NCBI RefSeq assembly: GCF_013409995.1
Contig: NZ_JACCBX010000007.1
Span: 186,001 to 250,000, forward strand
Reading direction: 5' to 3'
Length of the DNA: 64,000 bases
Source of the DNA: Neobacillus driksii
GTDB lineage: Bacteria; Bacillota; Bacilli; Bacillales; Cytobacillaceae
Shown one piece after another: positions 51,000 to 59,651 of this stretch. A program made the translations under genes and the position numbers. The notes under the pieces were generated by a model. That model saw only the letters and a program-made list of their open reading frames with translations. It ran no database searches and was not told where the DNA came from. Within the stretch, counting starts at the first letter, position 1, and each line of letters starts with the position of its first letter.

Positions 51000-52337
51000 A
51001 TGGGTGCACCAAATCTTAAGAAAAAGGTAGAACCAAATGCTAAACAAATTTATTCTGCAAGGAATATTCTGAAATTTGTGATTTATAGTCTAATAGGAAG
51101 TTTTATGTTTTTTATTCCTATTACCTTAAATAATGTTTCGTCAATTCCTATTGATCATATGGTGACGTGGATTAAACAAAGTTTCCCTTCTTATGTTTCT
51201 GTTTATGCTTTCATTGTTATTTTATTAGGGGCTGTTTATCCTTTTATTTCAAAAACATGGAAAAAGGACAAGGTCACGATGGTTTTTTCTATCTTAAAAG
51301 TACTAGGATTTCTTGTTGCCATTCTAATATTTTTCAAGGTAGGACCTGCATGGTTGATGGCTCCAAATATGGGCCCTTTCCTTTTTGAAAAGTTAGTTAT
51401 ATCAGTAGGTCTAGTTGTTCCAATAGGTTCTTTATTTTTGGGGCTCCTTATCGGATACGGTTTACTAGAATTTATCGGGGTACTCATGCAACCGATCATG
51501 AGACCGATATGGAAAACACCTGGACGTTCAGCTGTAGATTTGGTAGCTGATTTAGTAGGTGGTTACTCTCTTGGATTATTAATGACCAACCGTCTTTATA
51601 AAGAAGGAAAATACACGGCAAAGGAAGCGGCTATTATCGCAACTGGGTTTTCAACCGTTTCTGCAACATTTATGATTGTGGTAGCAAAAACACTCGGTAT
51701 TATGAATATATGGGGTTTGTATTTTTGGGTCTCATTAGTGATCACGTATGTAGTTACCGCACTTACCGCAAGACTTTGGCCACTAAATAAAATGAGCGAA
51801 GTGTATATTTCGGATAAAGCAGACCCAGAAGTAGTGATTAAGGAAAAGTTTTTGCAGCATGCATGGAAACATGCAATGGAAGGTGCAAACAATTCCTTAA
51901 GTCTTGGGAAGAATTTATGGGAAAACCTACGAGATGGGTTTATTATGACCATGGGTATTCTACCGTCCATTTTATCTGTCGGACTTATTGGTTTAGTTTT
52001 GGCTGAATATACACCTGTATTTGATATACTAGGCTATATTTTTTATCCATTTACTTGGGCTTTGCAAATTCCAGAACCTTTCCTTGCAGCAAAAGCTTCT
52101 GCAGTTGGAATTGCTGAGATGTTCCTGCCTGCGCTACTGGTGGTCGATGCTCCTTTAATAACAAAGTTTATCATCGCAACGGTTGCCATTTCATCCATTC
52201 TATTCTTTTCGGCATCTATTCCTAGTATCCTTTCAACTGAAATACCAATAAGTATTCCAAAGTTAATCGTAATTTGGTTTGAACGAACAGTATTAACATT
52301 AATTTTAGTAACGCCAATTGCTTTCTTGTTCCTTTAA
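51000..52337 (+). CDS. YjiH family permease (nucleoside-recognition/Gate domain)
   Basis: Polytopic membrane protein of 445 residues with about ten helices and the Gate-domain phrases GRSAVDLVADLVGGYSLGLLMTNRLYKEGKYTAKEAAIIATGFSTVSATF and EPFLAAKASAVGIAEMFLPALLV. ATG 51000 is favoured over ATG 50994 because AGGGGG would overlap the latter. Its place directly after hutUIG suggests uptake of histidine or urocanate, taking the role that HutM has in B. subtilis; that is inference. Confidence 0.8.
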   Translation: MGAPNLKKKVEPNAKQIYSARNILKFVIYSLIGSFMFFIPITLNNVSSIPIDHMVTWIKQSFPSYVSVYAFIVILLGAVYPFISKTWKKDKVTMVFSILKVLGFLVAILIFFKVGPAWLMAPNMGPFLFEKLVISVGLVVPIGSLFLGLLIGYGLLEFIGVLMQPIMRPIWKTPGRSAVDLVADLVGGYSLGLLMTNRLYKEGKYTAKEAAIIATGFSTVSATFMIVVAKTLGIMNIWGLYFWVSLVITYVVTALTARLWPLNKMSEVYISDKADPEVVIKEKFLQHAWKHAMEGANNSLSLGKNLWENLRDGFIMTMGILPSILSVGLIGLVLAEYTPVFDILGYIFYPFTWALQIPEPFLAAKASAVGIAEMFLPALLVVDAPLITKFIIATVAISSILFFSASIPSILSTEIPISIPKLIVIWFERTVLTLILVTPIAFLFL

Positions 52338-52370
52338 TTGAAAGGCTGAAAAAACTGTTCTTTTTATAAT

Positions 52371-52440
52371 TAGACTGCACCCGAATTATTGGACACTATC
52401 TAACAATTATGGGTGCATTTTTTTATGGCTAAAATTAGTG
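52371..52440 (+). mobile_element. Left-end remnant of an IS3-family (IS150-like) element
   Basis: TAGACTGCACCC, a hairpin ending GGGTGCA, a T-run and ATGGCTAAA (first codons of an orfA, MAKIS) repeat the layout of the left end of the complete element at 53745. The similarity stops after a few codons and other coding sequence begins, so the rest of this IS has been deleted. The hairpin would also terminate the permease transcript. Confidence 0.65.
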
Positions 52441-52876
52441 TAAGGACGAATTAGCGACTGTTCAGTACTCGCAAAGCGAGATTTTTGCTAAAGCGATTAC
52501 TTACGGTAATGCTGATTCAAAAGAGACATTTAAAACAATGTACCATGCAGCAGTAAAAGGTGACGTCAGAAATATTAAAGAATATTATTAATATAGTTTA
52601 AATTATTATTGTACAGATCAGCTAGATGATATTAAACATCCGATATTATTGGATTATGGGAAGAAAGATAAATCTTTTCATCGGTATGCGAATCTCTTAA
52701 ATAATAAATTGCCATGCAGCGAATTAAACTTTTTTGATAACGTAAAACATCAAATTCCTACAAAACCTTCTGCTGAATCGAATCGATTGATTGTACATTT
52801 TGTAGAAGGACATATAATTAAATTTTTAAATATTCAGGAAATTAAGAAAGTATTTCTTGGGAAAGCGCAAGAATAG
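52439..52876 (+). pseudogene. Broken alpha/beta-hydrolase, C-terminal part with in-frame stop
   Basis: A single frame runs from the IS scar to 52876, interrupted only by TAA at 52589-52591. Before the stop it reads ELATVQYSQSEIFAKAITYG ... DVRNIKEYY; after it, YSLNYYCTDQLDDIKHPILLDYGKKDKSFH ... ELNFFDNVKHQIPTKPSAESNRLIVHFVE. The motif IKHPILLDYGKKD and the catalytic-His-like NVKHQIPT followed by NRLIVHFV are the usual C-terminal end of an alpha/beta-hydrolase. The N-terminal half with the nucleophile elbow is gone, replaced by IS sequence. No start codon is usable. Confidence 0.7.
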
Positions 52877-52980
52877 ACATATCCGGCTTTTAATTTGTCA
52901 AAAAATGTTGTTGTTTTCACGTTAAAGAACAATCTAAACATGAAATTTGAATTCTTTTCAGAAAATAAAGAGGGGTTAGA

Positions 52981-53466
52981 ATGAAAATTGTCGTAATTTC
53001 AGATACTCATTTACCAAAAAGAAAAAAGGGCTTACCAGCTAGGTTGATAAAGGAGTTGCAGAAAGCTGATATGATTATCCATGGAGGTGACTGGCAGACC
53101 ATTGATGTCTATCATGAGTTGCAGACGTATGCAAGAGTTGAAGGTGTCCACGGAAATGTGGATGACGAAGAAATACTTGGATTATTGCCTTCAAAAAAAA
53201 TTGTAAAAGCGGGCGGTTTTACCATCGGTATTACCCATGGGCATGGTAAGGGAAAAACAACTGAGAAACGTGCCATTGCAGCATTTGAAGGGGAGAAAGT
53301 AGATTGTATAATTTTTGGTCATTCTCATATTCCTGTCAAGAGGTATGAAGGGGATATATTAATTTTTAACCCCGGTTCGCCAACCGACAAGAGAAGACAA
53401 AAGTTTTTTTCCTTTGGGGTAATCAGCTTAAGTGATAAAATAACGGCAGAACATATTTATTTTTAA
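52981..53466 (+). CDS. YfcE/MJ0936-type metallophosphoesterase
   Basis: Small calcineurin-fold phosphodiesterase of 161 residues. Metal-binding motifs in order: DTHLPKR (near residue 8), GGDW, GNVDDEE, GHGKGKTT and GHSHIPV, then the family ending LIFNPGSPTDKRR. Proteins of this type (B. subtilis YsnB) hydrolyse model phosphodiesters; the natural substrate is unknown. Ribosome site GAGGGG before ATG 52981. The glutaredoxin-like gene follows after 32 nt. Confidence 0.9.
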   Translation: MKIVVISDTHLPKRKKGLPARLIKELQKADMIIHGGDWQTIDVYHELQTYARVEGVHGNVDDEEILGLLPSKKIVKAGGFTIGITHGHGKGKTTEKRAIAAFEGEKVDCIIFGHSHIPVKRYEGDILIFNPGSPTDKRRQKFFSFGVISLSDKITAEHIYF

Positions 53467-53498
53467 GAAGAGTAGCATGGTTGGAAGGAGAGGAACCA

Positions 53499-53741
53499 AT
53501 GGGAAAAGGTGTTATCGTCTATACGACAAACGACTGTATTGAGTGCACAATGGTTAAAAAAGTCCTTACTGAGGAAGGGATTCCCTACGAGGTTAGAGAT
53601 ATATCAAAAAACGCCGAATATCAACTAGAAGTTGAAAAGTACGGCTATTTAGGTGTTCCGGTAACAGTGTTAGGAAATAAAGCAGTAAAGGGTTTTACGA
53701 ATGAATTGAAGGAAATTATCGAAACAGCAAAAAAGAGCTAA
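53499..53741 (+). CDS. Glutaredoxin family protein
   Basis: Thioredoxin-fold redox protein of 80 residues with the CxxC active site TTNDCIECTMVKKVL (Cys-Ile-Glu-Cys), the cis-proline loop YLGVPVTVLGNKAVKGF and a terminal helix. NrdH-like in size. Start at ATG 53499 with GGAAGGAGAGG upstream; a GTG-type longer frame is not needed. The stop codon lies only 3 nt before the IS insertion, so the gene is intact but its original terminator has been displaced. Confidence 0.85.
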   Translation: MGKGVIVYTTNDCIECTMVKKVLTEEGIPYEVRDISKNAEYQLEVEKYGYLGVPVTVLGNKAVKGFTNELKEIIETAKKS

Positions 53742-53750
53742 TTGTGTACT

Positions 53751-53797
53751 GCACCCCAAAAGTTAGAGTTAAAATCTAACTTTTGGGGTGCTTTTTT
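53751..53797 (+). terminator. Protective hairpin at the left end of the IS
   Basis: Perfect 17-bp inverted repeat (53751-53767, 53775-53791) with loop GTTAAAA and TTTTTT, directly before the orfA ATG. Likely stops transcription entering from the glutaredoxin gene. Confidence 0.75.
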
Positions 53798-54364
53798 ATG
53801 GCAAAATATGGTGAAAAATTTAAGTTAATGTTAGTAAAAGAATATCAAGAGGGGAAATTGGGATATAACCCTTTAGCCGAGAAGTATGGTATGAAAGGCA
53901 GTGCCCAAATTAAGAGATGGGTCAAAGTTTACGAGAAATTCGGAGCTGAAGGGTTAATGAGTAAGAAACATAAGGAAACTTATTCTACTCATTTCAAGCT
54001 GGATGTATTAAGATACATGGAGAGAACAGGTTCTTCAGAAACGGAAACAGCCCTGCACTTTGGGCTAACAAACCCTCCCATAATAGCTGCATGGAAGAAG
54101 GCTTATCTGGAGGGTGGTGCTGAGGCCCTGGATAAACCGAAAGGACGGCCTCCCATGTCTGATAAAGCAAAGAACAGAAAAAGTAAAAAATCTGCAGTTG
54201 AAAAAGTAATGACGTACGAACAAAAATTGGAAAGAGAAAATGAACTTCTTCGTTTGGAGGTAGAATACTTAAAAAAGTTACGAGCTTTTCAGATGGATCC
54301 GGAGGGCTATCTCGAAAAGCACAAGCAGCGTTATCATTTGAACTCAAAGAAACCTTCAAATTAA
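53798..54364 (+). CDS. IS150-like transposase OrfA (helix-turn-helix protein)
   Basis: Protein of 188 residues with two helix-turn-helix units (YNPLAEKYGMKGSAQIKRWVKVYEKFG and ETALHFGLTNPPIIAAWKKAYLEGG), the KPKGRPPMS linker and a C-terminal leucine-zipper coiled coil (QKLERENELLRLEVEYLKKL). It binds the IS ends. At 54271-54277 the slippery AAAAAAG allows a -1 shift into orfB. Ribosome site is weak, normal for IS. Confidence 0.88.
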   Translation: MAKYGEKFKLMLVKEYQEGKLGYNPLAEKYGMKGSAQIKRWVKVYEKFGAEGLMSKKHKETYSTHFKLDVLRYMERTGSSETETALHFGLTNPPIIAAWKKAYLEGGAEALDKPKGRPPMSDKAKNRKSKKSAVEKVMTYEQKLERENELLRLEVEYLKKLRAFQMDPEGYLEKHKQRYHLNSKKPSN

Positions 54365-55176
54365 AGGATGTTTTACAAGTAGTTGGCATTCCTGAATCCT
54401 CTTACCATTATCATATTAAGAACATGAAGAAGGAAAATCCAGACCAGGAATTGGAGGGAATTATTCGGTCCATTTTCGAAGAACATAAGGGGAATTACGG
54501 TTATCGGCGTGTTCATTTAGAATTGAAAAACCGTGGAATCAAAGCGAATCATAAAAAGGTTCAACGCATCATGAATAAGCGTGGGCTCAAGGGGGATAAG
54601 TTCAGATTAAAATCACGTAAGTACAACTCTTACAAAGGATCGACGGGAACTGTTGCCAAGAACCTTATTAATCGCCGCTTTGAAACAAATGTGTGTCATC
54701 AAAAATTAACGACAGATATTACAGAATTCAAGTGTTCAGACGGTGTAAAGCTATATCTAAGCCCGATTATGGATATGTTTAATCGTGAAATTCTATCTTA
54801 CGGGATAAGTATGCGCCCAACCTTAGAATTAGCGCTCAAACCTCTTGAGGAAGCTCTAGAAATTGTAAAAGATTCAAAGTTTAGAACAACTGTACATTCA
54901 GATTAAGGATGGCATTATCAACATAATAAATGGGTAAAAACGCTGAAGAAAAACAAGGTGTTCCAGAGTATGTCGCGAAAAGGAAACTGTTTAGATAATT
55001 CGCCCATGGAGAACTTTTTTGGATTACTAAAACAAGAAATGTATTATGGGGAAGCACTTTGCCCATTTGAGGAATTAAAAAAGAGAATTGAAGAATATAT
55101 CAGTTATTATAATAATAAGCGTATAAAGCAAAAATTGGCAGGCATGAGTCCGGTTGTCTCCATACCAGCCAATTAG
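54271..55176 (+). pseudogene. IS150-like transposase OrfB (DDE integrase), nonsense-interrupted
   Basis: The -1 frame from the slippage site reads continuously through the HTH-21-like region (EEHKGNYGYRRVHLELKNRGI) and the rve catalytic core: first Asp in LTTDITEFKCSDGVKLYLSPIMDMF, second Asp in TVHSD, then GWHY. At 54904 the codon expected to be CAA (family sequence SDQGWHY) is TAA. After it the frame continues to 55176 with GNCLDNSPMENFFGLLKQEMYY (catalytic Glu) and KRIKQKLAGMSPV. A single C-to-T change explains the loss. Confidence 0.88.
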
Positions 55177-55239
55177 CAGCTTAAGCTAAAACTCTAACTT
55201 TTGCGGGCACCTCATTGTAAGTTAGCTCTTTTCGTTATA

Positions 55240-56559
55240 TTAAAAACCTGCTAGTTTTTTACCATAAAGCATATTGGTTTTTAAAATCTCATAGTATAGG
55301 TCCGGATCCCCAGCTACTAACGCAATATCGTGTGCGGGGTTGCAGTGGTCAATCTCTGAAATCCAGATATCACCTAATTCTCCAACCGTTATATCAACCG
55401 CTGCATTTGCCAAATGCACCCCCATACCTTCTAATTCATTTACCGTATCAACAGCTATATGGTTCAATTCTTCATAAGTCAAGGAAGCGTGCAAATCGCT
55501 TTGATGCAAGAATTCTTTTACCATTTCTTTTTCAAATTTGACTATTGGCAGTAATCTGCCATCATTCTTTATCGATTGGTCGCCTCTCGTAAACGACCCC
55601 ATTACCTGCCATTCACCTGAATAGTTTTTAACCGTAACAAACCGTACAGTAATGGTTCGATATCCGGTTACATCTATGGATTCTTGGATGATGTTTTCTC
55701 CCTCTTTAAAATATTTACTAAAGATAGAGTAGGCCTGATCCCGATTACTAAATCGATAATTCTTTGATTCCATATTTGATAAATTTGTTATAACGAGAGA
55801 GTTTGTATCCTTTAGTAAGACTCGATAGGCATGCCGATTAGCGCTGTTTAGCGGTTTCACCGTTAAATTAGGAAATTTCTTTAAAAAATAGTATAGATCT
55901 TGAGGTGAACCATACAGATTTGTATCCGGAAGATAACATTTTACACCGATGGAACTTGCCAATTTCTTGTGGATACTCCAACGATTTAGAAAGAAATCAT
56001 TAAAAATTACATTGCCAATGATGGATTTAAAATGCTGTATCCATGCGGAGCTCACAGAAGAAGTCATCACAAAAATAGAGGCAGGATATGGGTATGTTCC
56101 TTCTTCCCATTGTTTTGTTCGAGGATTATAAAGATAGCCTGTGACGAGTTGGTTGACTTTATCAACATGGTCAAGAGAAAAAACAAGGATGGCACCCTTA
56201 ATTTCACGATAAAGTAACACATAATCACGTAGATGATCGAGATTTTTCTTAATCGAGCTTTGATAATAACCTGCAAGTAAACCGATAAAGGGTCCAATTT
56301 GTAATTCGTTGCCATTCTGCTTGATTTCAAGACTGCAATGCTGTGGTATATTCAGCATGTCCAAAATATCTTCAGATAGGCTTGCCCCATTTAGTGGCAA
56401 TTCATCAGAAATGTCTACAATAGATTGATAGGTTTTTGCACCAAATCTGATTTTTCTAGCCGTAATTTGAGTAATTCCCATAGATTCTGCTAACTTGGGA
56501 TGTAACGTTAAAATCCCTCTGTTAGAGGTGTTTCTTGATAGCAGAATAACATTTTCCAT
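55240..56559 (-). CDS. YheC/YheD family ATP-grasp protein (endospore coat-associated)
   Basis: Protein of 439 residues with the YheC/D layout: an N-terminal domain (VILLSRNTSNRGILTLHPKLAESMGI) and an ATP-grasp-like C-terminal domain (NRWSIHKKLASSIGVKCYLPDTNLYGSPQDLYYFLKKFPNLTVKPLNSANRH ... VRFVTVKNYSGEWQVMGSFTRGD). The start is ATG 56559, preceded by GGGGGGAA; a longer upstream frame has no support. B. subtilis YheC and YheD localise around the forespore. The typical Mg-binding end is EIDHCNPAHDIAL. Confidence 0.82.
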   Translation of the reverse strand: MENVILLSRNTSNRGILTLHPKLAESMGITQITARKIRFGAKTYQSIVDISDELPLNGASLSEDILDMLNIPQHCSLEIKQNGNELQIGPFIGLLAGYYQSSIKKNLDHLRDYVLLYREIKGAILVFSLDHVDKVNQLVTGYLYNPRTKQWEEGTYPYPASIFVMTSSVSSAWIQHFKSIIGNVIFNDFFLNRWSIHKKLASSIGVKCYLPDTNLYGSPQDLYYFLKKFPNLTVKPLNSANRHAYRVLLKDTNSLVITNLSNMESKNYRFSNRDQAYSIFSKYFKEGENIIQESIDVTGYRTITVRFVTVKNYSGEWQVMGSFTRGDQSIKNDGRLLPIVKFEKEMVKEFLHQSDLHASLTYEELNHIAVDTVNELEGMGVHLANAAVDITVGELGDIWISEIDHCNPAHDIALVAGDPDLYYEILKTNMLYGKKLAGF

Positions 56560-56689
56560 TCCGTTTCCCCCCAACCATAATACTGGATAAGTTATTATAT
56601 GTACCAATAACAAAGTTTGTCTTAAAAATGGGGGATTTCTTACAATTTGGACAAGTGTACCATTGTTATTGTGAAATATATACGGTGGA

Positions 56690-56818
56690 TTAATCGTCTT
56701 CTTTATGATTGTTTTTATCTTCGTTTTTTTCAACAGGACGACCGTATAGCTCATTGATTTCATTAGCCAATTCATCTAAAAATTGATCTGTTAAAAGCGG
56801 CTTTTTCTTTTTAGACAT
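56690..56818 (-). CDS. Small acidic/basic protein (42 residues), unknown
   Basis: Begins MSKKKKPLLTDQFLDELANEINELYGRP and ends in a charged Asn/Asp/Lys tail. Start at ATG 56818 with TTGGAGAA upstream. Short proteins of this kind (KKKKPLL...LANEIN) are seen in Bacillaceae without known function. Divergent from the c-di-AMP riboswitch and kimA. Confidence 0.6.
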   Translation of the reverse strand: MSKKKKPLLTDQFLDELANEINELYGRPVEKNEDKNNHKEDD

Positions 56819-56910
56819 ATATATTTCTCCAATCTTTATTTTTTTTAAAAATTTTGATTTACATTTGATAAACACAGGAGTATGATAATCACAGTTTCAT
56901 ATTTCTAAAT

Positions 56911-57109
56911 CGCTGAGACCAAATTGGTGCGGGGGACCCATTCATATGGATAGTATATCCAAGGGGTGAATCCTTTAATAGGTAGGGCTACTCAAGGGCC
57001 CGAATCCGACAGCTAACCTCGTAAGCGTTAATGAGAAGGAAGGTGGAGCTTGTTAGACAGTTCATTCATGTCTGCAGGTCTATTAACTTTGACTTGCAGG
57101 CATTTTTTT
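56911..57109 (+). promoter_or_regulatory. ydaO/yuaA-type cyclic di-AMP riboswitch
   Basis: The aptamer (56911-57045) carries the conserved blocks GCGGGGGACCCA, AAGGGGTGAATCC, AGGTAGGG, CCCGAATCCG and CAGCTAACCTCGTAAGCGTT in the right order. An intrinsic terminator follows at 57070-57109. In this class c-di-AMP binding turns expression off. The downstream gene kimA, a potassium importer, is the classical target, since c-di-AMP signals potassium sufficiency. Confidence 0.95.
57070..57109 (+). terminator. Riboswitch expression-platform terminator
   Basis: GTCTGCAGGTC / GACTTGCAGGC stem (with G-T pairs) followed by TTTTTTT, 72 nt before the kimA start. Confidence 0.85.
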
Positions 57110-57180
57110 GTGCTTTTTAAGCATGATAATGATAAGACAGAACAAATAATTTTATAGAAAACACGGTGGTGCAGAAATCC

Positions 57181-59007
57181 ATGGTTTCTTCAATCAAAAG
57201 ATTGTTAATAGGCAGACCTTTAAAATCAACAGAACTAGGGGAACAGAAGCTCAATAAAACAAAAGCATTGGCGATACTTTCGTCTGATGCCCTATCATCG
57301 GTTGCCTATGGGCCAGAACAAATCCTAATTGTACTCGTAACAGTAAGTGCAGCGGCATTTTGGTATTCCATTCCGATTGCTATCGGTGTATTAGTTTTAT
57401 TAGCAGCATTAATTTTATCTTATCGACAAATTATTTTTGCTTACCCGCATGGGGGAGGAGCTTATGTAGTATCAAAGGAAAATTTAGGTATCAATTATGG
57501 ACTTATATCGGGTGGGTCTTTACTGGTTGACTATATTTTAACAGTAGCTGTTAGTGTATCGGCAGGAACTGATGCGATCACATCTGCCTTTCCAGCTTTA
57601 CATGACCATAATGTGGGTATTGCGATTATTTTTGTCATATTTATTACTACTTTAAACCTAAGAGGTGTAACGGAGTCTGCTTCTATTTTAGCATATCCCG
57701 TCTATTTATTCGTGCTTGCTTTATTTATTTTAATTGGTGTGGGACTTTTTAATGTTTTTACAGGGCAAGTTCCAGCAGAATTACATACACCAGTTGGAAC
57801 TCCGATTGCAGGGATATCTTTATTTCTTCTTTTGAGGGCATTTGCTTCAGGCAGTTCTGCGCTTACAGGTGTTGAGGCGATATCAAATGCGATTCCAAAC
57901 TTTAAAGCGCCAGCTCCAAATAATGCTGCTAAAACGTTGGCAGCAATGGGGGGATTACTGGCGATATTATTTTCGGGAATTGTATTGTTAGCCTATTACT
58001 ATGGGATTACGCCGAATGAAAAGGTTACCGTGGTTTCTCAAATTGCGGAGCAGACATTTGGACGCAACTTTATGTATTTCTTTATTCAAGGCACAACCGC
58101 TTTAATCTTAATTCTTGCGGCAAACACAGGATACACAGCGTTTCCATTGCTGGCAGTCAATCTCGCCAATGATAAGTTTATTCCAAGGATGTTTAAGATT
58201 AGAGGTGACCGATTAGGGTATTCGAATGGAATTCTCACATTAGGTTTAGCTTCAATCTTATTAATTATTTTTTTCAAAGGACAAACGGAGCACTTAATAC
58301 CACTGTACGCGGTTGGGGTCTTCATTCCGTTTACTTTATCCCAAACGGGAATGATGTTAAAATGGCTTCGTGAAAAGCCTCAGGGCTGGATGTCGAAGCT
58401 TATCATTAATACAACGGGTGCTATCATCTGCTTTGTTGTTACGATTATGTTCTTTTTAACAAAGTTTGCGCAGGTTTGGCCTGTGTTGGTATTCTTACCA
58501 GTGATTGTTTATGTCTTTTACCGAATTAGAAAGCATTATGAAGCAGTGGGAGAGCAGTTAAGATTAAATTGTGAGGAGCCTGCAGTTCCTATTGAAGGAA
58601 ACGTGATTATTGTTCCTGTAGCTGGTATTACCCAAGTGGTAGAAAACTCTCTGAATTATGCAAAATCACTTGGAGCGGATCAAGTACTTGCAGTTTATGT
58701 TTCCTTTGAAAGGGACGATGAAAAGAAATTCGAAGAAAAATGGAACAAGTGGCAGCCAGATGTAAGACTTGTCACCCTGCACTCTCATTATAGGAGTATT
58801 ATCCAGCCACTTACCAAATTTGTTGATACCGTCCAGCATAAAGCTAGTGAGGCGAATTACCGTGTTACCGTGATCATTCCACAATTTATACCAAAAAAAG
58901 GCTGGCACAATATTCTGCACAACCAATCAAGCTTATTAATTAAAGCCTACCTGTTATACAGAAGAAATGTGATTATCACAACCGTCCCATATCACCTAAA
59001 AAAATAA
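57181..59007 (+). CDS. kimA: High-affinity potassium importer KimA (YdaO)
   Basis: APC-superfamily K+/H+ symporter, 608 residues from ATG 57181 (GGTGG upstream; GTG 57166 also in frame). The N-terminal MVSSIKRLLIGRPLKSTELGEQKLNK, then TKALAILSSDALSSVAYGPEQIL, and PHGGGAYVVSKENLG match KimA. Twelve membrane helices are followed by a cytoplasmic C-terminal domain of about 150 residues (VIIVPVAGITQVVENSLNYAKSLGADQVLAVYV) of USP-like fold that binds c-di-AMP. Controlled by the riboswitch in its leader. Confidence 0.96.
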   Translation: MVSSIKRLLIGRPLKSTELGEQKLNKTKALAILSSDALSSVAYGPEQILIVLVTVSAAAFWYSIPIAIGVLVLLAALILSYRQIIFAYPHGGGAYVVSKENLGINYGLISGGSLLVDYILTVAVSVSAGTDAITSAFPALHDHNVGIAIIFVIFITTLNLRGVTESASILAYPVYLFVLALFILIGVGLFNVFTGQVPAELHTPVGTPIAGISLFLLLRAFASGSSALTGVEAISNAIPNFKAPAPNNAAKTLAAMGGLLAILFSGIVLLAYYYGITPNEKVTVVSQIAEQTFGRNFMYFFIQGTTALILILAANTGYTAFPLLAVNLANDKFIPRMFKIRGDRLGYSNGILTLGLASILLIIFFKGQTEHLIPLYAVGVFIPFTLSQTGMMLKWLREKPQGWMSKLIINTTGAIICFVVTIMFFLTKFAQVWPVLVFLPVIVYVFYRIRKHYEAVGEQLRLNCEEPAVPIEGNVIIVPVAGITQVVENSLNYAKSLGADQVLAVYVSFERDDEKKFEEKWNKWQPDVRLVTLHSHYRSIIQPLTKFVDTVQHKASEANYRVTVIIPQFIPKKGWHNILHNQSSLLIKAYLLYRRNVIITTVPYHLKK

Positions 59008-59012
59008 ACAAA

Positions 59013-59045
59013 GAGCAGCTTCCATTTTGGGAGCTGCTCAATTTT
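59013..59045. terminator. Bidirectional terminator after kimA
   Basis: GAGCAGCT / AGCTGCTC stem with A/T runs on both sides; its right arm includes the stop codon of the convergent gene. Confidence 0.8.
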
Positions 59046-59472
59046 TGTTTTCAGAATTAGTGAAAATACAGCCTGGAACTTCGAAGGTTCGACCATTCGC
59101 GGTTAAAGAGATGGAACAGATGGCATTACCAATAATGGTCTCATGTAGAAAATGTATGTTTAAAAGAATAGCATTGTCATGAAAGTTGACTCCAGAGGCT
59201 TGTCCTTCCGCTGTTAAGATTTTACCGACACCGCCGCCTGATACGGGTTCACAAGTGGGGATACCAGGTGCAGCGGATTTAAATACAAAGCTGTTATTTT
59301 GATTCAAATCGTCACCATAAAGAATGGAAATAAAACTGTTATTGGCTGTACAATCAACTTCACAAATTCGTGCAGATATAGTAATTTTGCCTCTAGATGA
59401 AAATCGATCGATTAAAGTTTCGACTGGTACAGCAGATGCGGTTACTGTTGCACGACAATTACAACTTTCCAT
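59038..59472 (-). CDS. Cysteine-containing beta-rich protein, unknown (possible spore surface protein)
   Basis: Protein of 144 residues from ATG 59472 (GAGAGGTG upstream). It begins MESCNCRATVTASAVPV and shows alternating beta-strand patterns with Cys in RICEVDC, IPTCEPV, AICSISL and VPGCIF. There is no signal peptide, so disulfides would form only after mother-cell lysis. That, and the CxC start, resembles self-assembling spore surface or appendage proteins, but I cannot match it to the known Ena (DUF3992) family. Single-gene unit. Confidence 0.6.
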   Translation of the reverse strand: MESCNCRATVTASAVPVETLIDRFSSRGKITISARICEVDCTANNSFISILYGDDLNQNNSFVFKSAAPGIPTCEPVSGGGVGKILTAEGQASGVNFHDNAILLNIHFLHETIIGNAICSISLTANGRTFEVPGCIFTNSENKN

Positions 59473-59651
59473 AAAACACCTCTCATTTACAATATTAGTT
59501 ATATATATGTGACAGCTTGTCTTTTGGATTGGACAGAGAGTAAAGTAAAATGGAAATGTACAAATATTATTAATGATCAGGGAAGACTTTTTGGTGTTGT
59601 GGTTTGATTGGAAGTACCATAGTATGGGAAAATATGGCGAGGTGATAAACA

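Larger units (their letters stand above)
53745..55214 (+). mobile_element. IS3-family (IS150-like) insertion sequence, 1470 bp
   Basis: Ends TGTACTGCACCCC (left) and, on the minus strand, TGAGGTGCCCGC (right), both continuing into the shared AAAAGTTAGAGTT. The trinucleotide TTG directly flanks both ends (53742-53744 and 55215-55217), the 3-bp target duplication usual for this family. It holds orfA and orfB with an A-AAA-AAG slippage site between them. orfB carries a nonsense codon, so this copy should not transpose by itself. Confidence 0.9.
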
